Translations under genes and position numbers: made by a program | DNA from: Xestospongia muta | Lineage: Eukaryota > Porifera > Demospongiae > Haplosclerida > Petrosiidae | Direction: 5' to 3' | DNA length: 64,000 nucleotides | Assembly (NCBI GenBank): GCA_963693285.1 | Contig: OY848917.1 | Location: 34,545,245 to 34,609,244, forward strand | Notes under the pieces: model-generated | The model's input: only the letters and a program-made list of their open reading frames with translations | The model's database searches: none | What the model was told of the DNA's origin: nothing | Shown: positions 42,726 through 56,196 of the stretch, piece by piece | Position numbering within the stretch: the stretch's first letter is position 1 | Layout: each line of letters opens with the position of its first letter

Positions 42726-43060
42726 TATAATGTATTTTTGTGTTAAACTGAAATTTATTATACTAAAGTTTTACACTATGTTAGTAGTTGCTATTGTACT
42801 TATATACTATGTCATTAAACAGTATTACATTGTAATAATGATTAGATTCTATTGTTTATATAAAATGATTATAAATAAGGAATCAGATTCAAGTTGAAGA
42901 AGAAGAAGAAGAGTCATTATTACAAGAGACATTGGGCAACACATCTGAAGATAAGGCAGGCAATATTCTCCTGCTTGTCTGTTTATAAAAGAGAGTCTTT
43001 AATATTTGATTTTCATCTTACAGGACATCATGATGACACATAATACAATATATTTAAATG
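42571..43060 (+). repeat. Tandem duplication of the exon tail (two copies)
   Basis: Block 42571-42760 (aggaatcagactcaaattga, agaagaagagtcat, acacatctgaag, gagtctttaatatttg, gatgatgacaaataat) recurs at 42880-43060 (aggaatcagattcaagttga, agaagaagagtcat, acacatctgaag, gagtctttaatatttg, gatgacacataat). The second copy is frame-broken and probably non-coding. The following bases (cattaaacagta, ttgcaataatgatt...) are also duplicated. Confidence 0.8.
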
Positions 43061-43975
43061 ATGCATGATAGATTACACTTTAGTGGTTGCATTGGGTCTA
43101 CATTTGATATTATATTTACTATGACACTAACAGTATCACATTGCAATAATGATTGCATTTTATTGTTTATGTAAATGTATTCATTTCGATTCAGTGATAA
43201 CTACAATTAACACTATGACAAATATGTTGCTACTGATTATAGTTCTTTTAACCAGAATACACTCAATGATAATACAACTATAATTATATATAATTGTTAA
43301 TCAATCTCACATTTGAATTTGAGAACGCAAATTTAGTTTAACGGTTGGTTTATAAGAAATAATGACAAGTTGTATTACAATAGTCATATGTCAGCAAATG
43401 TTAAAACTTTAAAATTATTGTCCTTTTCATATATTTACATGTTGGATGTCAGCATAAGATGCTTTGAACAGCTACGTTGACCCAAATAATGATATTTGAT
43501 AACAGCTAGTTTGTGGATTGGCCCATTGATGAAGAAGGCCAATAGACCATAACATAGTGCAAGAAAATAGCTGTTGTTGAAGTTCCCAGATTAGTTTCTC
43601 TTACTAACATTAAATGCATGCACAAACATACTCAAGTTTCCTAAAGTGTTATGTAAATTATTATATAACCATTAACGTGTGTACTTGTGGTTATATTTGA
43701 CACACAAATGTAATGAAGGGTGTGGCACTGGCCCTGATTGATCACATATGTTGATAATGACATGACTGATTGTCACCCACCATTTCTAACACTTATGTCA
43801 TGTAAAAGACTAACAATACTACAGTGTGAGTGATTTTTTACTTTAAGGATATTAACAGATTATCTGAACTAAACAAAAATCTTGCTGCATATACAGTTAC
43901 ATAAATGACTTGTAATAACAATAGCTCATTTATATAAATTAGGCTAAAGTCAATTAACATGTACACGTTCTAAAA
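43061..43975. other. No feature recognised
   Basis: AT-rich stretch between the duplicated exon tail and the satellite. Confidence 0.5.
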
Positions 43976-46969
43976 AAGGATATATTCAGATAGAGTGAAC
44001 AAAATGGACAAAATTACAATCAATACACTAAGAGTTTACATTACAATATATCACACTTACAAAAGTATTTATAATAAAGGACATATTCGAATAAACACTA
44101 ATGATACAACCTTAAATGTGGTATCAAGAAACAATAGAGTGAACAAAATAACAAAATTACATTTAATACACTTAGAATTTTTACATTGCAATATATCACA
44201 CTTACATCCTATTATTGTATAAAGAACTCATTCAAATGACAAGTAATGGCAGTACCATAAATGTGGAAACAAAAGCAATAAAGTGAACAAAATGACAAAA
44301 TTACATTTAATACAGTTAAAATTTACATTACAATATATCACACATACCCAATATTATATTATAAAGGACATATTGAGATGATGAGTAATGACAGCATCAT
44401 AAATGTGGAAACAAAAAAATAGAGTGAACAAAATAATAATTGTATTCAAATACACTTTGAATTTACATTAAAATATATCACACATACCTGCTATTTTATT
44501 GTAAAGGACACGTTCAGATGATGAGTAATGACAGCATTATAAATGTGAAAACAAAAAAGAATAAAGTGATAAAAATGACAAAATTTGCATTTTATAACAC
44601 TTAGATTTATAATAAAATATATCATACTTACTAGCTGTTATATTGTAGAGAACACATTCAGATAATGAGGAATGACAGCATCATAAATGTGGAAACAAAA
44701 GCAATAGAGTGAAAGGAGATATTCAGATGATCACTAATGATAGCACTATAAATGTGATATCAAGAAACAATAGAGTGAAAAAATGACAAAATCCAATACA
44801 TTTAGAATTTTTCATTACAATATATCACACCTAATATTATATTGTAAAGACACATTCAGACAATGAGTAATGACAGCACCGTAAATATGAAAATAAAAGC
44901 AATAAAATGAACAAAATGACAAAATTACATTCAATAAACTTAGAAGTTTTCATTACAATATATCACACCTACTATTATCTTGTAAAGACACATTCAGATG
45001 ATGAGTAATGACAGCACCATAAATGTGAAAACAAAAGCAATAAAGTGAACAAAATGACAAGATTGCATTCAATACACTAGATTACATTACAATATATCAC
45101 ACTTACTGACTATTATATTGTAAAAGACACATTCAGATGATGAGTAATAACAGCACCATAAATATGAAAACAAAGACATGAAGTGAACAAAATGACAATA
45201 TTGCATTCAATACAGTAGATTACATTACAATATATCACATTTACTGACTATTATATTGTAAAAGACACATTCAGATGATGAGTAATGACAGTACTGAAAA
45301 TGTGAAAACAAAAGACATGAAGTGAACAAAATGACAAGATTGCATTCAATACACTAGATTACATTACAATATATCACACTTGACTATTATATTGTAAAGA
45401 CACATTCAGATGATGAGTAATGACAACACCATAAATGTGAAAACAAAAGCAATATAGTGAACAAAATGACAAGATTGCATTCAATACACTAGATTACATT
45501 ACAATATATCACACTTACTGACTATTATATTGTAAAAGACATATTCAGATGATTAGTAATGACAGCACCATAAATGTAAAAACAAAAGCAATAAAATGAA
45601 CAAAATGACAAGATTGCATTCAATACACTAGATTACATTACAATATTTCACACTTACCGACTATTATAATGTTGCAAAAGACACATTCAGATGATGAGTA
45701 ATGACAGCACCATTAATGTGAAAACAAAAGCAATAAAGTGAATGAACTAACAACATTACATTCAATACGCTAGATTACATTACAATATATCACACTTGCT
45801 AACTATTATATTGTAAAAGACACATTCAGATGATGAGTAACGACAGTACTGAAAATGTGAAAACAAAAGGAATAAAGTGAACAAAATGACAAGATTACAT
45901 TCAATACACTAGATTACATTACAATATATCACACTTATCGACTATTATAATGATGTAAAAGACACATTCAGATGATGAGTACTGACAGCACCATAAATGT
46001 GAAAACAAGCAATGAAGTGAACAAAATGACAAGATTGCATTCAATACACTAGATTACATTACAATATATCACACTTACTGACTATTATATTGTAAAGACA
46101 CATTCAGATGATGAGTAATGACAGCACCATAAATGTGAAAACAAAAGGAATATAGTGAACAAAATGACAAGATTGCATTCAATACACTAGATTACATTAC
46201 TATATATCACACTTACCGACTATATAATGTTGCAAAAGACACATTTAGATGATGAGTAATGACAGCACCATAAATGTGAAAACATAAGCAATCAAGTGAA
46301 CAAAATGACAAGATTGCATTCAATACACTAGATTACATTACAATATATCACACTTACTGACTATTATATTGTAAAAGACACATTCAGATGATGAGTAATG
46401 ACAGCACTGAAAATGTGAAAACAAAAGCAATGAAGTGAACAAAATGACAAGATTGCATTCAATACACTAGATTACATTACAATATATCACACTTACTGAC
46501 TATTATATTGTAAAAGACACATTCAGATGATGAGTAATGACAGCACTGAAAATGTGTAAACAAAGCAATCAAGTGAACAAAATGACAAGATTGCATAAAA
46601 TACACTAGATTACATTACAATATATCACACTTACTGACTATTATATTGTAAAGATACATTCAGATGATGAGTAATGACAGCACCATAAATGTGAAAACAA
46701 AAGCAATAAAGTGAACAAAATGACAAAATTGCATTTAATACATGAGGAATTTACATTACAGTATATCACACTTACCTACTATTATATTGTAAAGGACATA
46801 TTCAGATGATGAGAAATGACAGCAACATAAACGTGGAAACAAAAAAATAGAGCGAACAAATGACAAAATTACATTCAATACACTTAGAATTTCTCATTGC
46901 AATATATCACACTTACTTACTGACTATTATATTGTAAAGGACATATTCAGATAATAAGTATTGACAGCA

Positions 46970-48571
46970 CCATAAATTTGGGAAAAAACAATAGAGTGAA
47001 CAAAATGACAAAATTGGATTCAATACTCTTAGAATTTACATTACAATATATTATACTTACAAACAATTATATTGTAAAGGACATATTTGGATGATGAGTA
47101 AAGACAGCATTATAAATGTGGAAACAAAAGCAATAAAGTGAACAAAATGACAAAATTTCATTTTATACATAATATACAAAATGGACTAAATTACATTCAA
47201 TACACTAAGAGTTTACAGTATAATATATCACACTTACAAACTATTATATTGTAAAGGACATATTCGAAGGATCACTAATGATAGCACCATAAATATAATA
47301 TCTAGAAACAATAGAGTGAACAAAATGACAAAATTATATTCAATACACTTAGAATTTTTACATTAAAATATAAAACACTTGCATCCTATTCTTGTGTGAA
47401 AAACACATTCAGATGATGAGTAATGACAGCATCATATATATGGAAACAAAAAATAGAGTTAACAAAATGACATAATTGTATTCAATACACTTAGAATTTA
47501 CATTACAATATATCACACCTACAAACTATTATATTGTAAAGGATATATTTGGCTGATCACTAATGACAGCATCATAAATGTGGAAACAAAAGCAATAAAG
47601 TGAACAAAATGACAAAATTTCATTTTATACAGTTAATAAATGTGAAAAAAAACAATAAAGTGAACAAAATGACAAAATTGCATTGAATTCACTAGGTTAC
47701 ATTTCAATATATAACACTTACTGACTATTATATTGTAAAGAACACATTCAGATAGCAAGTAATGACAGGACCATAAATTTGGGAAAAAACAATAGAGTGA
47801 ACAAAATGACAAAATTGGATTCAATACTCTTAGAATTTACATTACAATATATTATACTTACAAACAATTATATTGTAAAGGACATATTTGGATGATGAGT
47901 AAAGACAGCATTATAAATGTGGAAACAAAAGCAATAAAGTGAACAAAATGACAAAATTTCATTTTATACATAATATACAAAATGGACTAAATTACATTCA
48001 ATACACTAAGAGTTTACAGTATAATATATCACACTTACAAACTATTATATTGTAAAGGACATATTCGAAGGATCACTAATGATAGCACCATAAATATAAT
48101 ATCTAGAAACAATAGAGTGAACAAAATGACAAAATTATATTCAATACACTTAGAATTTTTACATTAAAATATAAAACACTTGCATCCTATTCTTGTGTGA
48201 AAAACACATTCAGATGATGAGTAATGACAGCATCATATATATGGAAACAAAAAATAGAGTTAACAAAATGACATAATTGTATTCAATACACTTAGAATTT
48301 ACATTACAATATATCACACCTACAAACTATTATATTGTAAAGGATATATTTGGCTGATCACTAATGACAGCATCATAAATGTGGAAACAAAAGCAATAAA
48401 GTGAACAAAATGACAAAATTTCATTTTATACAGTTAATAAATGTGAAAAAAAACAATAAAGTGAACAAAATGACAAAATTGCATTGAATTCACTAGGTTA
48501 CATTTCAATATATAACACTTACTGACTATTATATTGTAAAGAACACATTCAGATAGCAAGTAATGACAGGA
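46970..48571 (+). repeat. 801-bp near-exact tandem duplication inside the satellite
   Basis: 46,970-47,770 and 47,771-48,571 are two copies of a block of about six diverged units. Checked segments at both ends and in the middle are identical (for example ccataaatttgggaaaaaac at 46,970 and 47,771, and cattcagatagcaagtaatg before each right boundary). Confidence 0.9.
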
Positions 48572-49344
48572 CCATAAAGGTGGAAATAAAAAATAGAGTG
48601 AAAATGGCATTCAATACACATAGAATTTTTCATTGCAATATATCACACTTACTGACTATTATATTGTAAAAGACATATTCAGATGATGAGTAATGACAAC
48701 ATCATAAACATGGAAACAAAAACAATAGAGTAAATAAATGACGATATTGTATTTGAAACACATAGATATACATTAAAATATATCATACTTTCCAGCTGTT
48801 ATTGCGAAGAACACGTTCAGATGATAAGTAACGACAGCATCATAAATATAGAATCAAATGCCATAGAGTGAACAAAATGGACAAAATTACATTCAATACA
48901 CTAAGAATTTCAATATATCACACTTACAAACTATTATAATTGTAATGGACATATTCAGATGATCACTAATGATAGCATCATAAATGTGGTATCAAGAAAA
49001 AATAGAAGAATAGAGTGAAAAAAATGACAAAATTACATTCAATACACTTAAAATTTTACATTGCAATATACCACACTTACTGACTATTATATTGTAATAA
49101 CAGCACCATAGATGTAAAAACAAAAACAATAAACTGAATAAAATGACAAAAATGCATTCAAATCACTAGGTTACATTACATATATTACACTTACTGAACA
49201 TTGTAAAGGACATATTCAGATGATGAGTAATGACAGCAGCATAAATGTGGAAACAAAAGCAGTATATAGAGAGAACAAAATGGACAAAATTACATTCAAC
49301 ACACTAAGAGTTTACATTACAATATATCACACTTACATTATGTC

Positions 49345-49420
49345 CTTTACAATGTTCAGTAAGTGTGATATAATGTAATGTAACCTAATAATTTGAATGC
49401 AATTTTGTCATTTTGTAAAG
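49345..49420 (-). repeat. Single inverted satellite piece within the array
   Basis: tgtcctttacaatgttcagt, then aagtgtgatataatgtaatg and gcaattttgtcattttgt read as satellite on the minus strand, between plus-oriented units. Confidence 0.8.
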
Positions 49421-49936
49421 GACATATTCAGATGATCACTAACGATATAAAAGAAACAATAAAGTGAACAAAATGACAAAATTACATTCAATACACCTAG
49501 AATTTTTTTATTACAATATGTCACACTTACCAACTATTATATTGTAAAGGACACATTCAGATGATGAGTAATGACAGCACCATAAATGTGAAAACAAAAG
49601 CAATAAAGTTGACAAAATTGCATTCAATTCACTAGGTTACATTACAGTATATCACACTTACCAACTCTTGTATTGTAAAAGAGACAATCAGATGATGAGT
49701 AATGACAGCAGCATAAATGTGGAAACAAAAGCAGTAGAGAGAACAAAATGGACAAAATTACATTCAATACACTTACAATATTTACATTGCAATATATCAC
49801 ACTTACTGACTATTATATTGTAAGATATATTCGGATGAAGAGTAATAACAGCACCATAAATGTGAAAATAAAAGCAATAAAGTGAACAAATGACAATATT
49901 GCATTCAATTCACTAGGTTACGTTCACACTTACCAG

Positions 49937-50130
49937 CCTTTCCATGAATGGAGAAGAGTGGTACCTTTCTACATTTCATCTACTCTAACCGTTTCAGGAA
50001 GAGGTGTGACCTTTGCTACTGACTTTGGTTGGTTTATTCCCTTACAAAATTTTAGAGTGAAAGTCTATAAATTTACTTTTGCAATGTGGCCAGTCTTGTC
50101 ACATGAGCAATAGACCATCAAACAATAATG
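49937..50130. other. Non-satellite island between direct and inverted arrays
   Basis: About 190 bp of more balanced composition. The minus strand has CSCDKTGHIAKV, INQPKSVAKVTPLPETVRVD and TTLLHSWKGW in one frame with two stops; GHIAKV after Cys residues recalls retroelement CCHC knuckles, but weakly. At 49,931-49,937 the satellite word cacttac forms a GT donor-like signal (minus) directly after GGAAAGGCTG. Confidence 0.4.
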
Positions 50131-50514
50131 GCAACTGTGTAATTTTGTCATTTTGTTCACTCTATTGTTTCTTGATACCACATTTATGGTGCTATCATTA
50201 GTGATCATCTGAATATATCTATTACAATATAACAGTTTGTAAGTGATATATATTGCAATGTAAACTCTTAGTGTATTGAATGTAATTTTGTCATTTTCTT
50301 CTCTCTACTGCTTTTGTTTCCACATGTATAACGCTGTCACTACTCATCATCTGAATATGTCCTTCACAATATAATAGTTGGTAAGAGTGATATATTGCAA
50401 TAAAAAATTCTAAATGTATTGAATGTAATTTTGTCATTTTGTTCACTCTATTTTTATTTCCACCTTTATGGTCCTGTTATTACTTGTCATTTGAATGTGT
50501 CCTTTACAATATGT
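50131..50514 (-). repeat. Inverted satellite block, about three units
   Basis: The plus strand reads attttgtcattttgttcact, ttatggtgctatcattagtg and atcatctgaatat, i.e. the reverse complement of the main array unit, three times. Confidence 0.9.
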
Positions 50515-50768
50515 TTGTTATGAAATACAAGCAGTTATACTCCCAATATTTTATGATTAAGGGAAAGGGACCTGGAAGGAAATAGATGAACACAATAATG
50601 TTATTCTAGGCAAATATTATTTTTGTCAGTAGAAAAATTGCTTACACACTGTGTTGAAAAACATCATCAAGTATTCAGAGAGATATTTTGTGTCATAATT
50701 GATAAAACTTAGCTAATGTTGATGCAAAACTTTGTGTCTACCAGCCTTGACCTGTTTCTTACTTCGAA

Positions 50769-51081
50769 TCAATTCTTGGACTGAACAGCTCCAATAATAC
50801 CTGTGACTAAATCAAACATTAATAATTGTATTTGTGGGAACTCCAACGTCACTAAATTTGGTCTCATAGTGAACAGCCACCAATTACTAAAAGTAGAAGA
50901 CTGCAAAGTGCTATCCCAGTGGTGTATCCTGAAAAGATGTACCAGGACTATAACCCAGTATGTATGCATTAAGAAGTGATTGTATATCTAAAACATTTAA
51001 ACTCTTTGCTTTGACTTACTTGTTTGAATTTGCAAGGTCAGCCAGTACAGCTATGAGAGAAATAATCGAAATTCCACTCAT
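50769..51081 (-). CDS. Candidate small secreted protein, two exons, 73 aa
   Basis: Exon 1 (51081-51020) encodes MSGISIISLIAVLADLANSN, a typical signal peptide, and ends at a strong donor (A|GTAAGT). Exon 2 starts after an AG acceptor at 50928 (exon 50928-50769) and continues in frame: IHHWDSTLQSSTFSNWWLFT, RPNLVTLEFPQIQLLMFDLV, stop at 50769. There are 222 coding bases. A second GT donor inside exon 2 (at 50792/50791) would allow further exons to the left. Not recognised as any family; the signal-peptide exon is the main support. It lies next to the inverted satellite. Confidence 0.4.
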
Positions 51082-51924
51082 TTTCTAAAGTCATGTCTCT
51101 ACGTATTTCACTTAAATCAAGTTTGTAGTACTAGTAAAAGACAATGGACTAGATAGCCAGTATAAATACTGACAATTGCTGATTGGATAATGTTCTAGTA
51201 GTTACATAGAAAGTAATTACAGTAATGACTAATATATCTATAACAACTTTCAAGATGTACAAAGCATAAGTCTGAGTGTCACAACCAACAGTCTCTAGAT
51301 TACAAGATAACATCATCATCTCTAGACATTGCTGGATATTTAGTACACCTTTAAGAGGATGGCTAGAAATATTTTAACAATAGATGACAATGTTCAGGTA
51401 ATCACAATGTAATAACAGTAGTGGCTTTCTGTCATAAGTATTATTAAACACACAGGAATGTTGTCACATAATTAATTAATACTAATAAGCACTAATTAAA
51501 ATATTGATTTATAACTAAAAAGATCAGATTATAAAAGTGAAAAAAGTGTAAAATACAGCCACCAACTTTAGTTGAAAATGAATATACAAATTGACAAATA
51601 AAATAAAAATTACATTTACAAAAGCAAATAGCAATTATTTAAAAGAAAATTGTATAAAACCACTGAAAACTAGATAATTTTATATAATCTAATATAATAT
51701 ACATATATATCTTTTGTAATATTTTTTTGATACAAAATTTCCAAACTGTGCCAGTATATTACATTAATTATTTTTCTGTAGCTTAATATGATCATTGTAT
51801 AAGATTGTTCAGGCTTGTATGAGATATTCAGATTTGGCAATTTCTTTATTTTGTGCTGAGTAATGTGATATGGATGAAATTTAGGGCCTGTTTTGCACCA
51901 AATGTGAAAGGGAGAAACTTGGAT
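51082..51924. other. No feature recognised
   Basis: AT-rich sequence without coding pattern. Confidence 0.5.
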
Positions 51925-53151
51925 TCAAAGTATGTGTACGAACTGTCTATGAAGTTGATTATCTAACGTAAAAATGCAAAATTTTATCATGTTACAATGA
52001 ATTAATGAAAGGCACTAAAGTGCCGAACCTCGCTGTAGTTTCTAAGTTATTTGTAATTTCTATGCCAGCTTAGGCCCAGCTATGATGTTGTTATTGCAAG
52101 AAAATTTATTAACATTCCAGAAGGTGTGGTTATAAAATGGTAATTTTTGTCATTCTGTATATGCTCATTAATTGTTGCTTGATTTCTAGCTTTGCCATGT
52201 TTGTGAAGCAGTAACCGAGAAGTGATAGTATCATTCAATTGCCGAGCAAGATTAAGTGCTAATTTCGTGACGAAAAGTTTCTCTGAGTCTTTACATGACC
52301 CTTTAAATGTATCAATATTTCATATATAAAATTTATTGTAACTTGAAGATGAAAGGTTCTTTGGAAACGTCCCGTAGTACTAATATAAATCGATATATTT
52401 TCTATTAGTAGCAGTCTTCTCAGTGCTTGGAGACGTTTCCTGAATGCGTTACTTTGCTCCAAGTCCACAAAACATTTTTCAGAACTTTTCTAACGATTAC
52501 TTCGACCAACGGCCTTCTATTTTGCTGATCCGTATTCCTCTGAGATTGTTTACAACATACTAAAAAATCTCCACGTTAAGTTTTTTACTTTTCGAGAAAC
52601 GGCACTTGACCTCTGCAGCCTGAAAATTCTTTTGCGAGTTTTAAGCTTCTGTTTTCCTTGACGATGTTCTTGATACTACTGTTGTAAAGTCCACATGTTT
52701 TTCTATTCGTTGCTAAACGTTGGTAGCTGCTAACGCTTCCGTTGCCAAGTTATAGCAGTTCAAAAAAAACAGGCAGTGCAGACACACACACACACACACA
52801 CAAACAGACTACAGTACCCTCGCTATGCGCCCACGCACAGCAAGGTTAATAATGATACTGTCATAACAAGACATTATGATGATTTTGAAACATTTTGAGA
52901 TACAGAGATGAAATCTTACTTATATTTTATTTACACTATGAAGAACAATTGTTCTTATAATGTTATCTTGTAATAATCGTTGTTCTTCATGATGTGAATA
53001 AAATATAAGTAAGATTTCATCTCTGTATCTCAAAATGTTTCAAAATCATCATAATGTCTTGTTATGACAGTATCCTTATTGTAACATGATAAAATTTTGC
53101 ATTTTTACGTTAGATAATCAACTTCATAGACAGTTCGTACACATACTTTGA
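51925..53151. mobile_element. Fold-back element with nested inverted repeats
   Basis: Outer arms: 51925-51997 (tcaaagtatgtgtacgaact, gtctatgaagttgattatct, aacgtaaaaatgc...) and their near-perfect reverse complement at 53080-53151. Inner arms: 52854-52948 (gatactgtcataacaagaca, ttatgatgattttgaaacat...) and their reverse complement at 52980-53074 with about 30 bp between, so the inner part can form a hairpin of about 95 bp. The outer right arm follows directly after the inner hairpin. No transposase is encoded. The target duplication is unclear. Confidence 0.75.
52784..52803. repeat. (CA)n microsatellite
   Basis: acacacacac run of about 20 bp inside the fold-back element, next to a GC-richer ctcgctatgcgcccacgcac. 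Confidence 0.9.
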
Positions 53152-56130
53152 TATTCCTTTTAAGTGAAACAAAGTACTAACAATATATATTAAAGGCAGG
53201 GACACTCTCACACTCTTCAAAACAGACCGAAACACATCCACTGCATTCAATTGGAAGTAGATAGGGAAATCAGTCAGTGATGATGAACTTATTTTAATGA
53301 AGACAATTACCTGATTTTAATAGGTTTTTTATCCATATTAACTTGCTGACTCATTAATCCCTAATGATATTTTTATAATGAATCTTAATTCATTATTATA
53401 GTAATGAAAGTAAATAATGTTATTATTGATGTTACTATACTATATACACTAATAACATTCATTATCATGTTAATAATAGTCCTACACAATTGTGTCTTGT
53501 TTCAATAAAAGGTATAACAAATATTAAATCATGGTGAAAAAAGAGAAGTGATGTTTTTGAATGATACAGTGTGTGATTGAGTGATAAACAAGCATTGTTC
53601 TAACCTGATGAGGTAGGTATGAAAAAAGGTCTTTGTATTTGATTGTTGCAACTGAAATGGTCATAACTGCTGAACATTGAAAATCTCACATAACCTTTGT
53701 ATGATCACTATTGCATGTGTTGCTAAACTATGGTTGACTTTCAGACATAGTTTTTTATCCATACTACTTGCTACAAGGCTATATATTACTATTGAATTCC
53801 TCTTATTCTTGTGTTTCTTATGTTAATTGTATTCACAAAGCGATTGACAATTTCTAAGTATTCTTTTGATAATGATCAATATATTATATGTATAATCTCC
53901 CATAAGCAATCACTTCCTGTCTGCTGTAGCCCTCATTAAAATTTTTGTCATCAATTTACTTCAGTTCAGTTGTACGTGTACTTGATCAGAATTTTATTAC
54001 ATGTTGACAAACTTTGAATGTTGCAAAATTCTATTTGCCTAAAACCCTTTTCTTGAGTAAAACATATAAAAGAAATTGTAAATTATATACAGTGTATATA
54101 ATTCATATTATTTTAGTTATGTAATCTTATAGTTGTTTATTATATATACTGTAGGTATGTGTGTATTTTGAGATGAATGATAGATTATGCTTGACTCACA
54201 GAAGTGGGTATCATTCCTTTTGATTTCTCCTTTATTAATTGAGATAGTATTCCTTACCTGGACACTGACAGTACTGAGAAACTTTCATGGGAAATAGTGA
54301 TATTACAGTCTGATTTGTTAGTAACAGTAAATAGTAGGCTGTATTATCTATTGTATATACATAAAGATATATTAGAGTCTGTGCAAATTAAGAAAAGCCA
54401 CCAAGACATGAGAAAAAATTGTCATATTAAATGCTATGTATGTACCAAATGAATTTGCTTGGAAATGCACTATCTATTGTAAACCTTTGTATTCTAGTGC
54501 TATAAAAAGCAAAGAATCTATATAGGACTCTCCTGGTATACATTTGTAAACAGCATAGTAACTACAATTTCTACCTTGATCAGGTAGCCATTTGCCATAT
54601 GAACAATTTGAAATTACATTCTAATTATCTGGACAAAATAATTGTCATAGTAACATTCAAATTAATAAAAAATAAATTTTTTAATAGAGGGTCTTCTCAA
54701 TTTGGACAGACTATAGTATATGATTACAAGATGTACTCAAAAGACAACTAACCAATACACTTTAACATTGGATGAAATGAAATAAAATGTTTTTAATTAG
54801 TGCATTCCATAACATATGTTACCATATTGTATAACATTAATTTTGTCTAATACCTATATCTCTTATACTTGCTGATATTGTCACTAGGACTTCTTGATAG
54901 AGTGTAGACAGTGTATCAGTGTACTACTAATACTGTACATTTTGTACTGTATTATTTATAGGGTCTTTAACAAGTATGTATATTCATGGCAATTGAATTC
55001 AAGTGAATGATCAGTTTAGAATTATTGTAGATTTGATACATGAGGCAATGATAATATGTTATAAAGTTCATTAATATCTTATATTCTAAGTATGTGTAAT
55101 AGAACTTTTGCCAGATGTTTGCCAGAAATTAAAGAACATTGAATTTGAAGCACTTAAAGGTGTAATCAATACTATAGTGCATGAAGAGTACGTACAGTTG
55201 ACATTCATACATAACCCAGTAGGACCGTCCAAACCTCAGTCCAATACTTTAATGTTTATTGTTTAGTTTTATGAGGTGGGGATGACAGTATGCTGATCTC
55301 AAGTCTGTGCCACCAAATATATGTATCTATAAATCATCATGTACATATCTTGACTGCCTAGTCTATAATTGTAATAAAACATGTATTAGTAGGAGCACAT
55401 AAATCCATGAGATTGGATCAATTTTTGTGTTGTAAACTTAGAACTGTTACCATTTTGAACTATTTGTAAAGCTACACCTACAAATATGTTTTCAAGAACT
55501 AGTTGTCAAACTCAAAAGACATTGTAGAGAAATTTATCAGCTATTCATGGAAAACTGCATCTAGTAGTAGTAAATGTTGCTATGTTTGTTTGGCATAACT
55601 TTGTAAGTGGGTTAGAAACATTAATGACACAAGTGGTTTAGAAACATTTATTAGCAATTACATTTAGTTATGTGGCTTTTAAAACAATTTTATCGGAATT
55701 TATTTTAATTCTACTATAGTTATTCTTACTGAAATTGAGATCTCAAGTCATCCAACCATTCACAGAGATGATTTCTCAATGATAAAATTGGTGAATCTCC
55801 TCAGAATCTGACAGGCAGCCATTGGGAGAGACGCAGATAGCTTTAAATCTCAACTCTTAAGTATAACAATTTGTTAGGATCAAAATAGGGATGGCTGATA
55901 TATAAGACACCACTAACTGTAGGAATTGCTATGATGATAAGAATTGTCTCCATCAACCATGCACAGTATGTTCATCTACAGGAATGTGAAGCTTATTAAT
56001 GCACATTGTACTTTTGTTTAAACCCTAATTTTAAGCTGTGGGTCCAGTTTGTATGCTCTGTGTTGTTGATAATTTATAAGAAACTACTTCATTAGCAAAA
56101 AATCTTAAATGTTTTCATAACTTCTGTATA

Positions 56131-56131
<1 letters not shown>
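53152..56131. other. About 3 kb without recognised genes
   Basis: Very AT-rich with no open frame above 60 codons in the supplied translations. I see no RNA gene and no repeated block. Confidence 0.5.

Positions 56132-56196
<65 letters not shown>
56132..56196. repeat. (AT)n microsatellite
   Basis: About 65 bp of alternating A/T with one break. Confidence 0.95.

Larger units (their letters stand above)
43976..49935 (+). repeat. Satellite array, about 138-bp unit, about 40 copies
   Basis: The unit contains cattcagatgatgagtaatg, acagcaccataaatgtgaaa, acaaaagcaataaagtgaac, aaaatgacaa, attcaatacacta, ttacattacaatatatcaca, cttactgactattatattgt and aaaagaca. Start-to-start distances measured in the middle are 139, 138, 135, 137, 144 and 139. 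Units between about 45,000 and 46,700 are very similar to each other; units toward both edges are more diverged and vary in length. No long reading frame runs through it. Confidence 0.95.

Noticed and set aside
43976..49935. Regularly spaced repeats resembling a CRISPR array
   Set aside because: The whole 138-bp unit is repeated with no unique spacers, and the genome is eukaryotic; it is a satellite.
52259..52468. A 69-codon minus frame inside the fold-back element
   Set aside because: No family motif, and the surrounding non-coding element explains it better.
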